Shown here piece by piece: positions 24,401 to 31,856 of a stretch of 64,000 nt of DNA (the stretch's first letter is position 1; each line of letters begins with the position of its first letter). The notes beneath the pieces are model-generated. The model did not search any database. It saw only the letters and a list, made by a program, of their open reading frames with translations, and was not told where the DNA came from. A program made the translations under genes and the position numbers. The DNA comes from Mobilicoccus pelagius NBRC 104925 (GTDB lineage: Bacteria > Actinomycetota > Actinomycetes > Actinomycetales > Dermatophilaceae). The stretch lies in assembly GCF_000247995.1 (NCBI RefSeq), contig NZ_BAFE01000094.1, forward strand, positions 1-64,000. The letters run 5' to 3'.

Positions 24401-25227
24401 TCGGCGAGGCGGCGGTACGGCTCGGGGTCGACCGTGCCGCGTCGGCGGACGAGCAGGGTGGGCGCCCACGCGAGGTCCGGCGCGGCTGTGCTCGGCGGGG
24501 TGGGGAGCGCGGCGCGGATCCGGGCGAGGAGGGGCGCGACGGCCTCCTCGTCGAGGGGGGAACCCTCGAGTCCGCGGGCGGCGGCGTGGAGGTCGTCGGC
24601 GATGCCGCGGGCGGGGCGGTGGGCGGCCGGGACGCCGCGGAGGTCGAGGGTGAGGCCGCGCGCGTAGGCGTCGACGGCGACGCGGACGTGCCCGTCGGGG
24701 CCGACGTCGACGACGACCGGGGCGGTGAGGAGGTGGCGTCGCAGCGTGCGCGGGCCGCCACCGATGCGGCCCTCGGCATCGGTGTCGGTCGTCGTGAGGA
24801 GCCCGACGCCGAGGAGGAGGTCGTGTCGGTCGTGGCGGGCGAGTTCGGCAGCCCGGAGGAGGAGGTCGTGGCGGGCGCGGGCGGGACGGTCCTCGGTCTC
24901 GCGGTCGCTCCACGCGAGCCATTTCTCGTGCCAGTCGTGGAAGGTGGGGCGGACCGCCGGTACGTCCCGGAGGTGCCGCCCGTCGGCCTTCGCGCGGAGC
25001 CGGATGCGGGCGCCGGGCCGGTCGACGTCGCCGGAGACCCACGGGAGGAGGAGTTCGGGCACGGGCGGCCGCGGCGTCGCCGGAGGCGGGGGTGGGGTGG
25101 TGAGGGGGAACACGTCGCCGACGAGGAGGGGTTCGTCGGCGAGGTCCCACGCCGCCGCCGGGGTGAGGTGCGCGGCGCGGGCGAGGAACCGGAACGCGCG
25201 GCTCGTGCCCGGCCTGTCGGTGTCCAC
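21433..25227 (-). CDS. Helicase-like SF1 protein lacking ATPase motifs, with a C-terminal nuclease-like domain
   Basis: An unbroken 1264-codon gene. Its order matches large actinobacterial AAA/SF1 proteins: an N-terminal domain with LLLGVGLLTT and RRHLLTAPV (137-171), a core from 330, and a PD-(D/E)XK/Vsr-like end (1137-1235, HLDLVV, RHGWTVHRMRESEL). The expected GPPGTGKT loop is D-T-T-G-I-D-P-T-P (333-341), yet the following helix and RRVLVT strand remain. The Walker B strand reads DTVVVLDAA (1013-1021) instead of D-E-A-S. Helicase domain 2 is missing: the chain goes from VRLRPEE straight into the nuclease-like part, whose ECDG-type motif reads VCET. It is probably a folded but ATP-independent pseudoenzyme; a role in DNA defence or repair is conjecture. 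Confidence 0.65.
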   Translation of the reverse strand: MDTDRPGTSRAFRFLARAAHLTPAAAWDLADEPLLVGDVFPLTTPPPPPATPRPPVPELLLPWVSGDVDRPGARIRLRAKADGRHLRDVPAVRPTFHDWHEKWLAWSDRETEDRPARARHDLLLRAAELARHDRHDLLLGVGLLTTTDTDAEGRIGGGPRTLRRHLLTAPVVVDVGPDGHVRVAVDAYARGLTLDLRGVPAAHRPARGIADDLHAAARGLEGSPLDEEAVAPLLARIRAALPTPPSTAAPDLAWAPTLLVRRRGTVDPEPYRRLADRLEATPASLTHVPTPTPDPRPGAGPEAPDDLTTVADLTGPEGEALHHAVHHAETVIDTTGIDPTPLAAALVAHELREGRRVLVTGGATATLRAVHAHLPLDLRPLAVTVPDVAATDDDLTNAVETITRRFTDLDRDAVDRDLAASGRTLRLLRDERRRLLDQAETSREAETLVRTHGGHTAPLAELVRRHHDAAAEDGWLADLVDAPTDGPCPVDADDLRAALDLAGDEALARLARGFHGRRHDLARLPDPAEFARLVARFDEDAHDAAGRARYADDPAVRRLSSASTEDRARLVTLLGDLADDLCAAADFPGEWMEGAIRDLRSATPQEWHRAATVIGDLVATATEKVGAVGRDVDVVEALDHPAPRARYLRDHLREVGPLPVDRHGIPLGGIDLPDHVRAADPLFRFVRVDGRPPTRLEDVEAFLRHLDAERALDELDAAWPASTVVPEQDSLTARLDCHRTLWMQFDRIVALPTRLAAVTDHLATLGVPLPDWADDDAGGDLLARLAAADDVAATTAHAAPLTHLVIRLRDELADGGAADAARRLHDAVLALDPGGYAHAWEELAELDRRHDDLARRAAVVPRLRVAAPRLLDALDSAPRAWWEARLPRLEEAWRWACTRTWLDEQRRDDPTAFPSELARLDREIRDAAELGTRLAAWRHAVRADRLTPATRMALTLHTYLHRRLAGAGGSPRQYRELARIRRRCRAAVPAWLVTAHRVPDLFLDDPADRPVVDTVVVLDAAALDLGATFLRAVGPRIVLLGAPTPVTPATAGAADTNHADAWDDASRGHATDDPAARDLTTRRTRLAERYLGTERAGTWGDPTTSLFTEAVRRRGIDVRLRPEEDGGDEPPAPTSTASRLAAVLASRGYDVRTGALVEGRHLDLVVTDPERPSARLAIVCETSTWDGPEDHRRGLEHQCRIERHGWTVHRMRESELEIDPARAFAALRRVLLDQGLHPRDDREAPGAPDSPAPATTHHAAARAS

Positions 25228-25626
25228 GGATGTCGAATCGGCCTGTGGCGCTGGGGTATGAGGCCCGACGAACGTTCAACCCGGTGGGCGGCACCGGGGG
25301 CGCGGACCTCGCGCACGTCTCGTGTGCGGTGGCGGGCCGGCGCGCTGCGGTGCGGTGATCGGGGACGGGGCGACTCCGACGCCTCTGCGTCCGCCGCTGA
25401 CCACATCTTGGACGGTTGTCCACACGTCGACGACGGGTCGCCTCCCGCGCCGACCCCCCGCGTGCGACGGCGGCGACGGGCCCCCACGTGGGCTCGTCGG
25501 TGCGGGCCGAGGTCCGCAGGCGGTTGGACAAGCCGCCCACGCGTGCGGTTTCGTGGCCGGTCGTCCACCGCCGGGCCGATCCGTGCGGGTCGGCGCGGCC
25601 TCTCACGGTCGGTCCCAGGAGGATGC
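25228..25626. other. Intergenic region between divergent genes
   Basis: About 400 bases separate the helicase-like gene and the MHS transporter, which point away from each other. Promoters for both must lie here, but I cannot place them with confidence. No coding frame, repeat or strong hairpin stands out apart from a short GGAC-GGTT-GTCC dyad at 25410-25421. Confidence 0.4.
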
Positions 25627-27183
25627 ATGCCGGACGAACGCACAGGATCCACGCGACACCCCCGGGGGAGGGGGCGGCGGCTCGAGGTCGACCACGTCAC
25701 CGTCGTCGACCGCAAGCCGATGCGGACGGCCATCGCCGGGGCCGTCGTCGGCAACGGCATGGAGTGGTACGACTTCGGCATCTACGGCTACCTCACCGCC
25801 ACGATGACGACCGTCTTCGTGCCCGACGTGCCGCAGCAGTGGCAGCTGCTCGTCGTCCTCGCCGGATTCGCGGTGAGCTTCCTCGTGCGGCCCATCGGCG
25901 GGCTCGTCCTCGGCCCCCTCGGTGACCGCATCGGCCGCCAGAAGACCCTCGCGCTCACGATGATCATGATGTCGCTCGCGACCGGCGCCATCGGTCTGCT
26001 GCCGACGAGCGCGCAGGTGGGCAACTGGGCGCTCGTCGGGCTCATCCTGTGTCGCGTCGTCCAGGGCTTCTCCACCGGCGGCGAGTACGCGGGCGCGACG
26101 ACGTTCGTCTCCGAGTACGCCCCCGACAACCGTCGCGGGTTCCTCGCGAGCATCCTCGACACCGGCTCCTACCTCGGCTTCGCCGTCGGCGCCGCGACCG
26201 TCGCGGTCTGTCAGGTCACCCTCGGGCAGGAGACGATGCTCGCGTGGGGATGGCGCGTGCCGTTCCTCCTCGCCCTCCCGCTGGGCGCCATCGCGATGTT
26301 CTTCCGGCTCCGCATCGAGGAGTCACCCGCGTTCGAGAAGACGAAGGCCCTCTCCGACGCCACCGCTGCGGCCTCCTCGGATGCCCCCACCGGCACCTCG
26401 ACCACCGCGGACGCCGCGCAGCCCCTCGGCCTCGGTGGCCTCCTGCGGCACCACTGGCGCCCGATCCTCATCGCGGTCGCGCTCGTCGGCGCGACGAACA
26501 CCGCCGGGTACTCCCTCACGTCCTACATGCCGTCCTACCTCGAGGCGAACCACGGCTACACCGGCCTGCAGGCCTCGCTCGCGACGATCCCCGCACTCGT
26601 CGCGTTGTCGATCGCCGTGCCGTTCGTCGGCAAGCTGTCGGACCGCATCGGCCGCAAGCCCGTCTACGCGGTGGCCATCGTGTCGACGATCGTCCTCACC
26701 GTCCCGGCGTACCTCATGATGGCGAACCCGTCGCTCGTCTGGGTCTCGATGCTCATGCTCGCGTTCTCGGTGACGTTCTACGTCGCGATCTCCGCCTCCG
26801 CGCTGCCCGCGCTGTTCCCGACGGCGTCGCGATACGGCGCGATGGCGATCGCCTACAACATCTCCGTCTCCCTCTTCGGCGGCACCGCCCCGATGATCGG
26901 CGAGCTGCTCGTCAAGGTCACCGGCATCACGATCGCGCCCGCGTTCTACACGATCGCGTTCGCCGTGTTCGGCGGCATCGCGTTGCTCACGATGAAGGAG
27001 AGCGCCGGACGTCCCCTGCCGGGGTCGATGCCCACGGTCGGGTCGAGCGAGGAGGCACAAGACCTCGTCGACACGCAGGAGGCCAACCCGCGCCTCGACG
27101 TCGCCGATCTCCCCTTCGAGGAGCACGACGCCGCCACCGCGGCCCTCGCCGACGCGAACGGCGACTCCCGCACCGACGCCTGA
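25627..27183 (+). CDS. MHS-family MFS transporter (ProP/KgtP-like)
   Basis: A 518-residue transporter. The N-terminal signature AGAVVGNGMEWYDFGIYGYL and the RPIGGLVLGPLGDRIGR loop are diagnostic of the metabolite:H+ symporter branch, which includes ProP (betaine/proline) and KgtP (2-oxoglutarate). RVVQGFSTGGEYAGATTFVSEYAP is the conserved helix 4-5 region. The ATG at 25627 follows AGGAGG with good spacing. The central loop is Ala/Ser/Thr-rich and the last 50 residues form an acidic cytoplasmic tail. The substrate is not determined. Confidence 0.88.
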   Translation: MPDERTGSTRHPRGRGRRLEVDHVTVVDRKPMRTAIAGAVVGNGMEWYDFGIYGYLTATMTTVFVPDVPQQWQLLVVLAGFAVSFLVRPIGGLVLGPLGDRIGRQKTLALTMIMMSLATGAIGLLPTSAQVGNWALVGLILCRVVQGFSTGGEYAGATTFVSEYAPDNRRGFLASILDTGSYLGFAVGAATVAVCQVTLGQETMLAWGWRVPFLLALPLGAIAMFFRLRIEESPAFEKTKALSDATAAASSDAPTGTSTTADAAQPLGLGGLLRHHWRPILIAVALVGATNTAGYSLTSYMPSYLEANHGYTGLQASLATIPALVALSIAVPFVGKLSDRIGRKPVYAVAIVSTIVLTVPAYLMMANPSLVWVSMLMLAFSVTFYVAISASALPALFPTASRYGAMAIAYNISVSLFGGTAPMIGELLVKVTGITIAPAFYTIAFAVFGGIALLTMKESAGRPLPGSMPTVGSSEEAQDLVDTQEANPRLDVADLPFEEHDAATAALADANGDSRTDA

Positions 27184-27211
27184 TCTGTACCGGCGCCTGA
27201 TCTGCACCGGC
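27178..27211 (+). repeat. 17-bp tandem duplication across a stop codon
   Basis: GCCTGATCTG-T/C-ACCGGC occurs twice head to tail (27178-27194 and 27195-27211) with one T/C difference. The first copy carries the TGA of the MHS transporter; the second repeats the same TGA context. Confidence 0.8.
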
Positions 27212-27217
27212 ACACGG

Positions 27218-27266
27218 CCGCCGCCCCACCCTTCCCGCTCGCCGCGGGGCCCGGGTGGGGCGGCGG
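27218..27266. terminator. Terminator hairpin between convergent genes
   Basis: CCGCCGCCCCACCC (27218-27231) pairs exactly with 27253-27266 around a GC-rich loop. It follows the MHS transporter and precedes the end of the minus-strand SpoIIAA-like gene. Confidence 0.75.
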
Positions 27267-27321
27267 TCGTTCGTCCTCGGGGTGGCGGCGCCACGCCAGG
27301 TGGTCGGCGCCGGCCGGGCGG

Positions 27322-27681
27322 TCAGGACAGGAGCCACGCCCGCGCGGCGTCGGTCTCGCCCCGGTCGAAGGTGCGCAGCTCGCCCGGCACGATCCGCCCG
27401 CCGAGCTCGGAGACCGCACGCACCCACCGCTGGTGGGCGACGATCGCGCACCGCTCGACGTGCCGCACGAGAGGCACGTTCTCGAGGTCCTCGAGGTAGG
27501 CGCGCGGGGCGATGCGGGTGAGGTCGACGTCGCCGTAGCGCGCGAGGAGCCGCAACGAGCCGTGCTCGGCCTCCACCTCCTCGAGGGTGCGGCGGCACGC
27601 CGCCATCTCGTCGGCGCCGAGATCACCGCCGACCTCGATCGTCACGACGTTCGTCCCCGGTTCGATCTGCGTCGTCACCAT
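27322..27681 (-). CDS. SpoIIAA-like STAS/SEC14-fold protein
   Basis: A 119-residue protein beginning with a beta-strand (VVTIEVGGDLGADEM), followed by ARYGDVDLTRIAPRAYLEDLENVP and RCAIVAHQRWVRAVSELG. This pattern fits the SpoIIAA-like (STAS/SEC14) family of small soluble proteins of uncertain function. It has no anti-sigma phosphorylation-site context. The ATG follows GGAGGACACC. It is 60 bases downstream of the FAD oxidoreductase and probably shares its transcript. Confidence 0.75.
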   Translation of the reverse strand: MVTTQIEPGTNVVTIEVGGDLGADEMAACRRTLEEVEAEHGSLRLLARYGDVDLTRIAPRAYLEDLENVPLVRHVERCAIVAHQRWVRAVSELGGRIVPGELRTFDRGETDAARAWLLS

Positions 27682-27741
27682 GGTGTCCTCCGTCGGTGCG
27701 GGTGGGGGCTCGCGGCAGGAGTCGGCCGGTGAAGGGCCCGG

Positions 27742-28986
27742 TCAGGCGTCGCCGTCGCCCGAGTCGCCCTCGGGGTCGTCCTCGTCGGGTCGGGCGCCGC
27801 TGAGGGCCTCGGTGAGCGTGGCCTTCTGGGCGACGAGGCCGCTGCCGCGCTCGTAGTCGTCGTCGGCGTTGTAGGTGAGGACCCCGACGACGACGTCGTC
27901 CGCGTCGGCGTACCAGACGGTGAACCCGCCGGTGCGTTCGACGACCTCGGCGCGCTCGTGGCCGTCGCCCCACGCCGCGTACTGCAGGGTGTGCTCGCCG
28001 ATCTCGCTGAAGAAGCCGGGCACGTCCGACCACGGCTGCCAGCCGTCGCCGGTCTCCTCGCCGGAGCCGTCGGTGGCGGCGGCGTTGCGGCCGACGAGGT
28101 CGCCCATGGCGAGGGCGTCGCCCCAGTGCTCGACGTCGAGGGAACGGCCCGCGGTGACGTTGAGGCCGCGGGCGGAGTCGCCCGCCACCCACACTCCCGG
28201 TGCGACGGAGAGGCGTTCGTCGGCGACGAGGCGGCCGTCGTACGTCTGGAGACCGGCCGGGTCGCCGAGGTCACCGGCGGCCGGCTGCATGCCGATCGCG
28301 GAGAGGATCATGTCGGGCGCGAGCGTCGTGCCGTCGTCGAGGTGGACGGTGCGGGGCGCGTCGACGTGCGTCACCTGCACGCCGGTGCGGATCTCGACGC
28401 CGAGGTCGGTGAGCCAGGACGTGATCTGTCGGGAGGCGTGGTCGCCGAGCCGGGTCGTCTGGGGGCCGTCCTCGGGGGTGACGAGCGTGACGTCGACGCC
28501 GCGCGACCCGAGCGACGCGGCGGCCTCGCAGCCGATGAACCCGGAGCCGATGACGACGGCGCTCGTCGACCGCTTGGCGGCCGCGGTGAGGCAGCGGGCG
28601 TCCTCGAGGGAACGCAGGAGGTGGATCTCCGCGTCGGCGTCGGCCTCGGGGAACGGCGTCGGCACCGCGCCGGTCGCGACGACCAGGCGACGGAAACCGA
28701 GGGTCTCGTCCCCGGCGGTGACGGTGCGCTTCTCGAGGTCGATCGCGGTGACGTTCCTGCCGAGGAGGAGTTCGGCGTCCTTCGGCACCGCCGGGCCGAT
28801 CGGCGTCGGTTCGACGGGCGGACCCCCGGCGAGGGAGTCCTTCGACAGCGGCGGCCGCATGTACGGCTCGTCGACGTCGGCGGAGACGATCGCGACGGGG
28901 CCGGGCCCACCGGCCTCCGCGTAGGAGGCGGCGGCCTGGATGCCGGCCGGTCCGCTGCCGATGACGAGGAGTTCGAAGGTGCGCAT
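27742..28986 (-). CDS. FAD/NAD(P)-dependent oxidoreductase (ferredoxin-reductase-like)
   Basis: A 414-residue two-dinucleotide-fold flavoprotein. FAD binds at LLVIGSGPAGIQAA, NAD(P) at AVVIGSGFIGCEAA, and GVWVAGDSA is the second FAD contact. It has no CxxxxC redox pair, so it is not a disulfide reductase; it resembles reductases of dioxygenase and P450 electron chains. The PPLSK motif near residue 46 is typical of that group. The C-terminal 25 residues are very acidic. It could supply electrons to a remote partner; the Rieske half of CrtB is one speculative candidate. A tiny reading frame ends 9 bases upstream. Confidence 0.85.
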   Translation of the reverse strand: MRTFELLVIGSGPAGIQAAASYAEAGGPGPVAIVSADVDEPYMRPPLSKDSLAGGPPVEPTPIGPAVPKDAELLLGRNVTAIDLEKRTVTAGDETLGFRRLVVATGAVPTPFPEADADAEIHLLRSLEDARCLTAAAKRSTSAVVIGSGFIGCEAAASLGSRGVDVTLVTPEDGPQTTRLGDHASRQITSWLTDLGVEIRTGVQVTHVDAPRTVHLDDGTTLAPDMILSAIGMQPAAGDLGDPAGLQTYDGRLVADERLSVAPGVWVAGDSARGLNVTAGRSLDVEHWGDALAMGDLVGRNAAATDGSGEETGDGWQPWSDVPGFFSEIGEHTLQYAAWGDGHERAEVVERTGGFTVWYADADDVVVGVLTYNADDDYERGSGLVAQKATLTEALSGARPDEDDPEGDSGDGDA

Positions 28987-28995
28987 GGGCCAGCA

Positions 28996-29124
28996 TTACC
29001 CGAACGCTGGCGCCTCTACGCGATTTCGCGCCGAGGCCGGCGTGGTGGGGGTGGGCATGGTCGCACCGGCGAGGGGGGTCGCGGTGAGCGCGACGAACAC
29101 GGCGCGCGTGAAGCGGGTGCTCAT
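28996..29124 (-). CDS. Possible 42-residue leader or truncated secreted peptide
   Basis: An ATG at 29124 preceded by AAGGATCTCG opens 42 codons ending TAA at 28996. The start MSTRFTRAVFVALTATPLAG looks like a signal peptide: positive N-end, short hydrophobic core, Ala/Gly end. The remainder is Pro/Thr-rich and then stops. It ends 9 bases before the oxidoreductase start, so it may be a translated leader or the cut-down end of a secreted protein gene. The rare TAA stop is unusual here. Confidence 0.35.
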   Translation of the reverse strand: MSTRFTRAVFVALTATPLAGATMPTPTTPASARNRVEAPAFG

Positions 29125-29128
29125 CGAG

Positions 29129-29162
29129 ATCCTTCAGGGGTCGTCATCCTTCAGGGGTCGTC
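29129..29162 (-). repeat. 17-bp perfect tandem duplication containing the ribosome site
   Basis: ATCCTTCAGGGGTCGTC occurs twice without a gap (29129-29145 and 29146-29162). On the minus strand each copy carries an AAGGAT ribosome-site-like element, and the proximal copy serves the 42-codon frame. Confidence 0.85.
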
Positions 29163-29422
29163 GCCACCGGGGTGGTGGCCAGGGGGGGCGACGCAGGAGA
29201 GTCGTCGATGCCGCACGTGCCGAAGGGGATTCGGCCCGTACGGGTGTCGGTGAGCATGGGAGCGTCTGGGTATGGTGCCGGGGCCGGTGAGGGTGAGGAC
29301 TTCGTCCGGATCGCCCCGCCCGGTGACCCGGGCCCCAGGCGGTCGCCTCCGTGGCGGCTCAGGAGGACGCGGTCGTCGCCGACCGGACGTCGTGGGGCAC
29401 ACGCCCCGGAGGAGGGGAAGTC

Positions 29423-30376
29423 GTGAGGATCGTCCGTCGTCGTGCTCCGATGCGCGGGGCCGCGCTGCTCGTGGGTGCCGTCCTGCTCGGGGGATGCGGG
29501 GGTGCCCCCACCCCGGCGCCGACGACTGCGTCGACGACCTCGACCACGACGGCGTCGGCTTCACCCACGACGTCCTCACCGACGGCGTCGTCCTCATCGG
29601 CCGAGACGTCCACCTCGACGGATCCCGGCTCGTCCGGCACACCGGGCACGACCTCGTCGACGCCGGACGCACCGGCGTCCTCCTCGTCCGCGGCGGGGAC
29701 GGGGGCATCGGGGACGGTGCTCGTGCCCGTCGCGGGCGTCGTCGACGGCGACACCGTCACCGTGCGTCTCGGCGGGCAGAAGGAGCGGGTGCGGGTCATC
29801 GGCATCGACACCCCCGAGCTGCGCGGCGACGAGTGCTACGCGCGGCAGGCGGCGAGCCGGATGCAGTCGCTCGTGCAGAGCCGCGAGGTGCAGCTCGTGA
29901 CGGATCCGCCGCAGGGCGACCGCGACCGCTACGGCCGCCTCCTGCGACACGTGCGTCTCGCCGACGGCCGGTCCGCGGCGAAGGTGCTCCTCGAGGAGGG
30001 GTTCGCCCGTGAGTACACGTACCGCCGCGCCTACGAGGGGCAGGCGGAGTACCGCGCGGCCGAGGCCGCGGCGCAGAAGTCGCACGCGGGGTTGTGGGGG
30101 GCGTGCCCGGCGTCCCCGCGGCGGGGGCCCTCGACGTCGGCCCGTCCGACACCGTCGACGACGTCCCGGCGCCCGGCCGACGCCCCGAAGGGGGACCGTC
30201 CCGCCGGTGGCTCGTGCGACATCAAGGGCAACATCAACCGGCGCGGCGAGAAGATCTACCACGTGCCCGGTGGCCGCTCCTACGCGCGCACGACGATCGA
30301 CACCTCACGCGGCGAGCGGATGTTCTGCAGCGAGAGCGAGGCCCGCGCCGCCGGGTGGCGCGCCGCGCGCGACTGA
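29423..30376 (+). CDS. Thermonuclease-family lipoprotein with C-terminal sunset-type domain
   Basis: A 317-residue secreted nuclease. The signal ends in lipobox LLGGC (Cys25), then about 85 Ser/Thr/Pro residues form a wall-spanning linker. The SNase core has DGDTVTVRL, RVRVIGIDTPEL and DRYGRLL, which contain the calcium Asp residues and catalytic Arg/Glu. The C-terminus (CDIKGNIN, GEKIYHVPGG, FCSESEARAAGWR) is the small domain often joined to actinobacterial SNases and called sunset. The GTG at 29423 follows GGAGGAGGGG. It probably degrades extracellular nucleic acid at the cell surface. Confidence 0.85.
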   Translation: MRIVRRRAPMRGAALLVGAVLLGGCGGAPTPAPTTASTTSTTTASASPTTSSPTASSSSAETSTSTDPGSSGTPGTTSSTPDAPASSSSAAGTGASGTVLVPVAGVVDGDTVTVRLGGQKERVRVIGIDTPELRGDECYARQAASRMQSLVQSREVQLVTDPPQGDRDRYGRLLRHVRLADGRSAAKVLLEEGFAREYTYRRAYEGQAEYRAAEAAAQKSHAGLWGACPASPRRGPSTSARPTPSTTSRRPADAPKGDRPAGGSCDIKGNINRRGEKIYHVPGGRSYARTTIDTSRGERMFCSESEARAAGWRAARD

Positions 30377-30419
30377 CGGGTCCTCCCGCCTCGGCCCGGA
30401 GCGGAATGACCGGGCGGGC

Positions 30420-31856
30420 TCAGAGGCCGTCGAACATCTTGCCGGGGTTGAGGATCCCCTGCGGGTCGAGGGCGCCCTTGACGGCCCGGTGGAGCGCCTT
30501 CGCGCCGTCGTCGAGCTCCTTGGTGAGCCAGTGGCGCTTGAGGTAGCCGACGCCGTGCTCGCCGGTGATCGTGCCGCCGAGCCCGAGCCCGAGCTGCATG
30601 ATCTCGTCGAACGCCGCCTCGGCGCAGTCGACCGCGGCCTGGTCGGACGCGTCGAAGAACACCGACGGGTGGATGTTCCCGTCGCCCGCGTGCGCGACGA
30701 CCGCGATGGTGAGGCCCGACGCGGCACGGATGCGGTCGAGTTCGTCGTAGAACTCCGGCATGCGCGTGCGCGGCAGGCAGACGTCGTCGAGGAGCTGTCC
30801 GCCGCCGTGGGCCTGCGCGTGGCGTTCGTACGCGGGCTGCGCCATGCGGCGGGCGGCGACGAGGGCGTCGCTGTCGGCGGCGTCGTCGCTGAACCCGACG
30901 TCGAGGGCGCCGTTCGCCTCCGCCGCGGCGGTGAACGCCTCCACCTCGGCGAGGGCGGCCGGGGCGTGACCGGCGCCGTCGGACTGCATGAGGAGCATCG
31001 CGCCCGCCTGGTCGTCGAGGCCGAAGTCGCCGAACTCGTTGAGGAGCCGCAGCGTCGTGCGGTCGAGCGACTCGAGCATCGAGGGCTGCGCGCCGCCCGC
31101 CATGAACTGCGAGACGGTCGCGGCCGCGGCACGTTCGTCGGGGAACGTCGCGACGGCCGTGAGCGGCGGCGGCAGCAGGGGCACCAGACGCAGGGTGATC
31201 TCGACGACGACGCCGAGCGTGCCCTCCGACCCGACGAACAGGCCGCGCAGGTCGAGCCCGGCGACGCCCTTCGCCGTGGCCGTGCCGAGCGTCGCGAGGG
31301 TGCCGTCGGCGAGGACGACGACGAGCTTGCGCACGTAGTCGCGGGTGACGCCGTACTTGACGCAGCAGAGGCCGCCGGCGTTCGTCGCGACGTTGCCACC
31401 GATGGAGGACAACGCGACCGAGCCGGGGTCGGGCGGGTAGGAGAGTCCGTGCGGGACGAGCGCGTTCTTGAGCTCCTGGTTGATGATCCCGGGCTCGACG
31501 GTGACGGTGCGCTCGCCCACGTCGATGTCGAGGATGCGGTTCATCCGCTCGACCGAGAGGAGGAGACAGCCGGGCACGGCGTTCGCGCCGCCGGAGATGC
31601 CCGACCGGGCGCCCTGGGGCACGACGGGGACGCCGTGACGCGAGGCGAACCGCAGCGTCGCCTGGACGTCCTCGACGCACGTCGCGCGGACGAGGGCGAC
31701 GGCACCGTCGGCCGGGCAGAACAGCGCCCAGTCGGCCGAGTAGCTGCGGACGACGTCGGCGTCGAGGGCGAGCGCACCCTCGGAGAGCTCCGGGGCGAGT
31801 TCGCGCTCGACGAGGTCGTGGGTCGTCGCGGGGTCGGTGGTGGGAGGAGTCGTCAT
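30420..31856 (-). CDS. GlcD-type FAD-linked oxidase (2-hydroxy acid dehydrogenase)
   Basis: A 478-residue flavoprotein. The FAD_binding_4 domain has VPVVPQGARSGISGGANA, SIGGNVATNAGG and GLFVGSEGTLGV; the C-terminal FAD-oxidase domain ends with HAGDGNIHPS, TGEHGVGYLKR and DPQGILNPGKMFD. This is the GlcD/D-lactate dehydrogenase family that oxidises glycolate or D-2-hydroxy acids. Its ATG overlaps the stop of the upstream permease (ATGA). Uptake and oxidation of one hydroxy acid is therefore likely. No GlcE or GlcF partner is nearby. Confidence 0.88.
   Translation of the reverse strand: MTTPPTTDPATTHDLVERELAPELSEGALALDADVVRSYSADWALFCPADGAVALVRATCVEDVQATLRFASRHGVPVVPQGARSGISGGANAVPGCLLLSVERMNRILDIDVGERTVTVEPGIINQELKNALVPHGLSYPPDPGSVALSSIGGNVATNAGGLCCVKYGVTRDYVRKLVVVLADGTLATLGTATAKGVAGLDLRGLFVGSEGTLGVVVEITLRLVPLLPPPLTAVATFPDERAAAATVSQFMAGGAQPSMLESLDRTTLRLLNEFGDFGLDDQAGAMLLMQSDGAGHAPAALAEVEAFTAAAEANGALDVGFSDDAADSDALVAARRMAQPAYERHAQAHGGGQLLDDVCLPRTRMPEFYDELDRIRAASGLTIAVVAHAGDGNIHPSVFFDASDQAAVDCAEAAFDEIMQLGLGLGGTITGEHGVGYLKRHWLTKELDDGAKALHRAVKGALDPQGILNPGKMFDGL

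Noticed and set aside
23671-25626. Upstream extension of the MHS transporter by about 650 codons
   Set aside because: It runs antisense through the helicase-like gene; the AGGAGG-preceded ATG at 25627 is the natural start.
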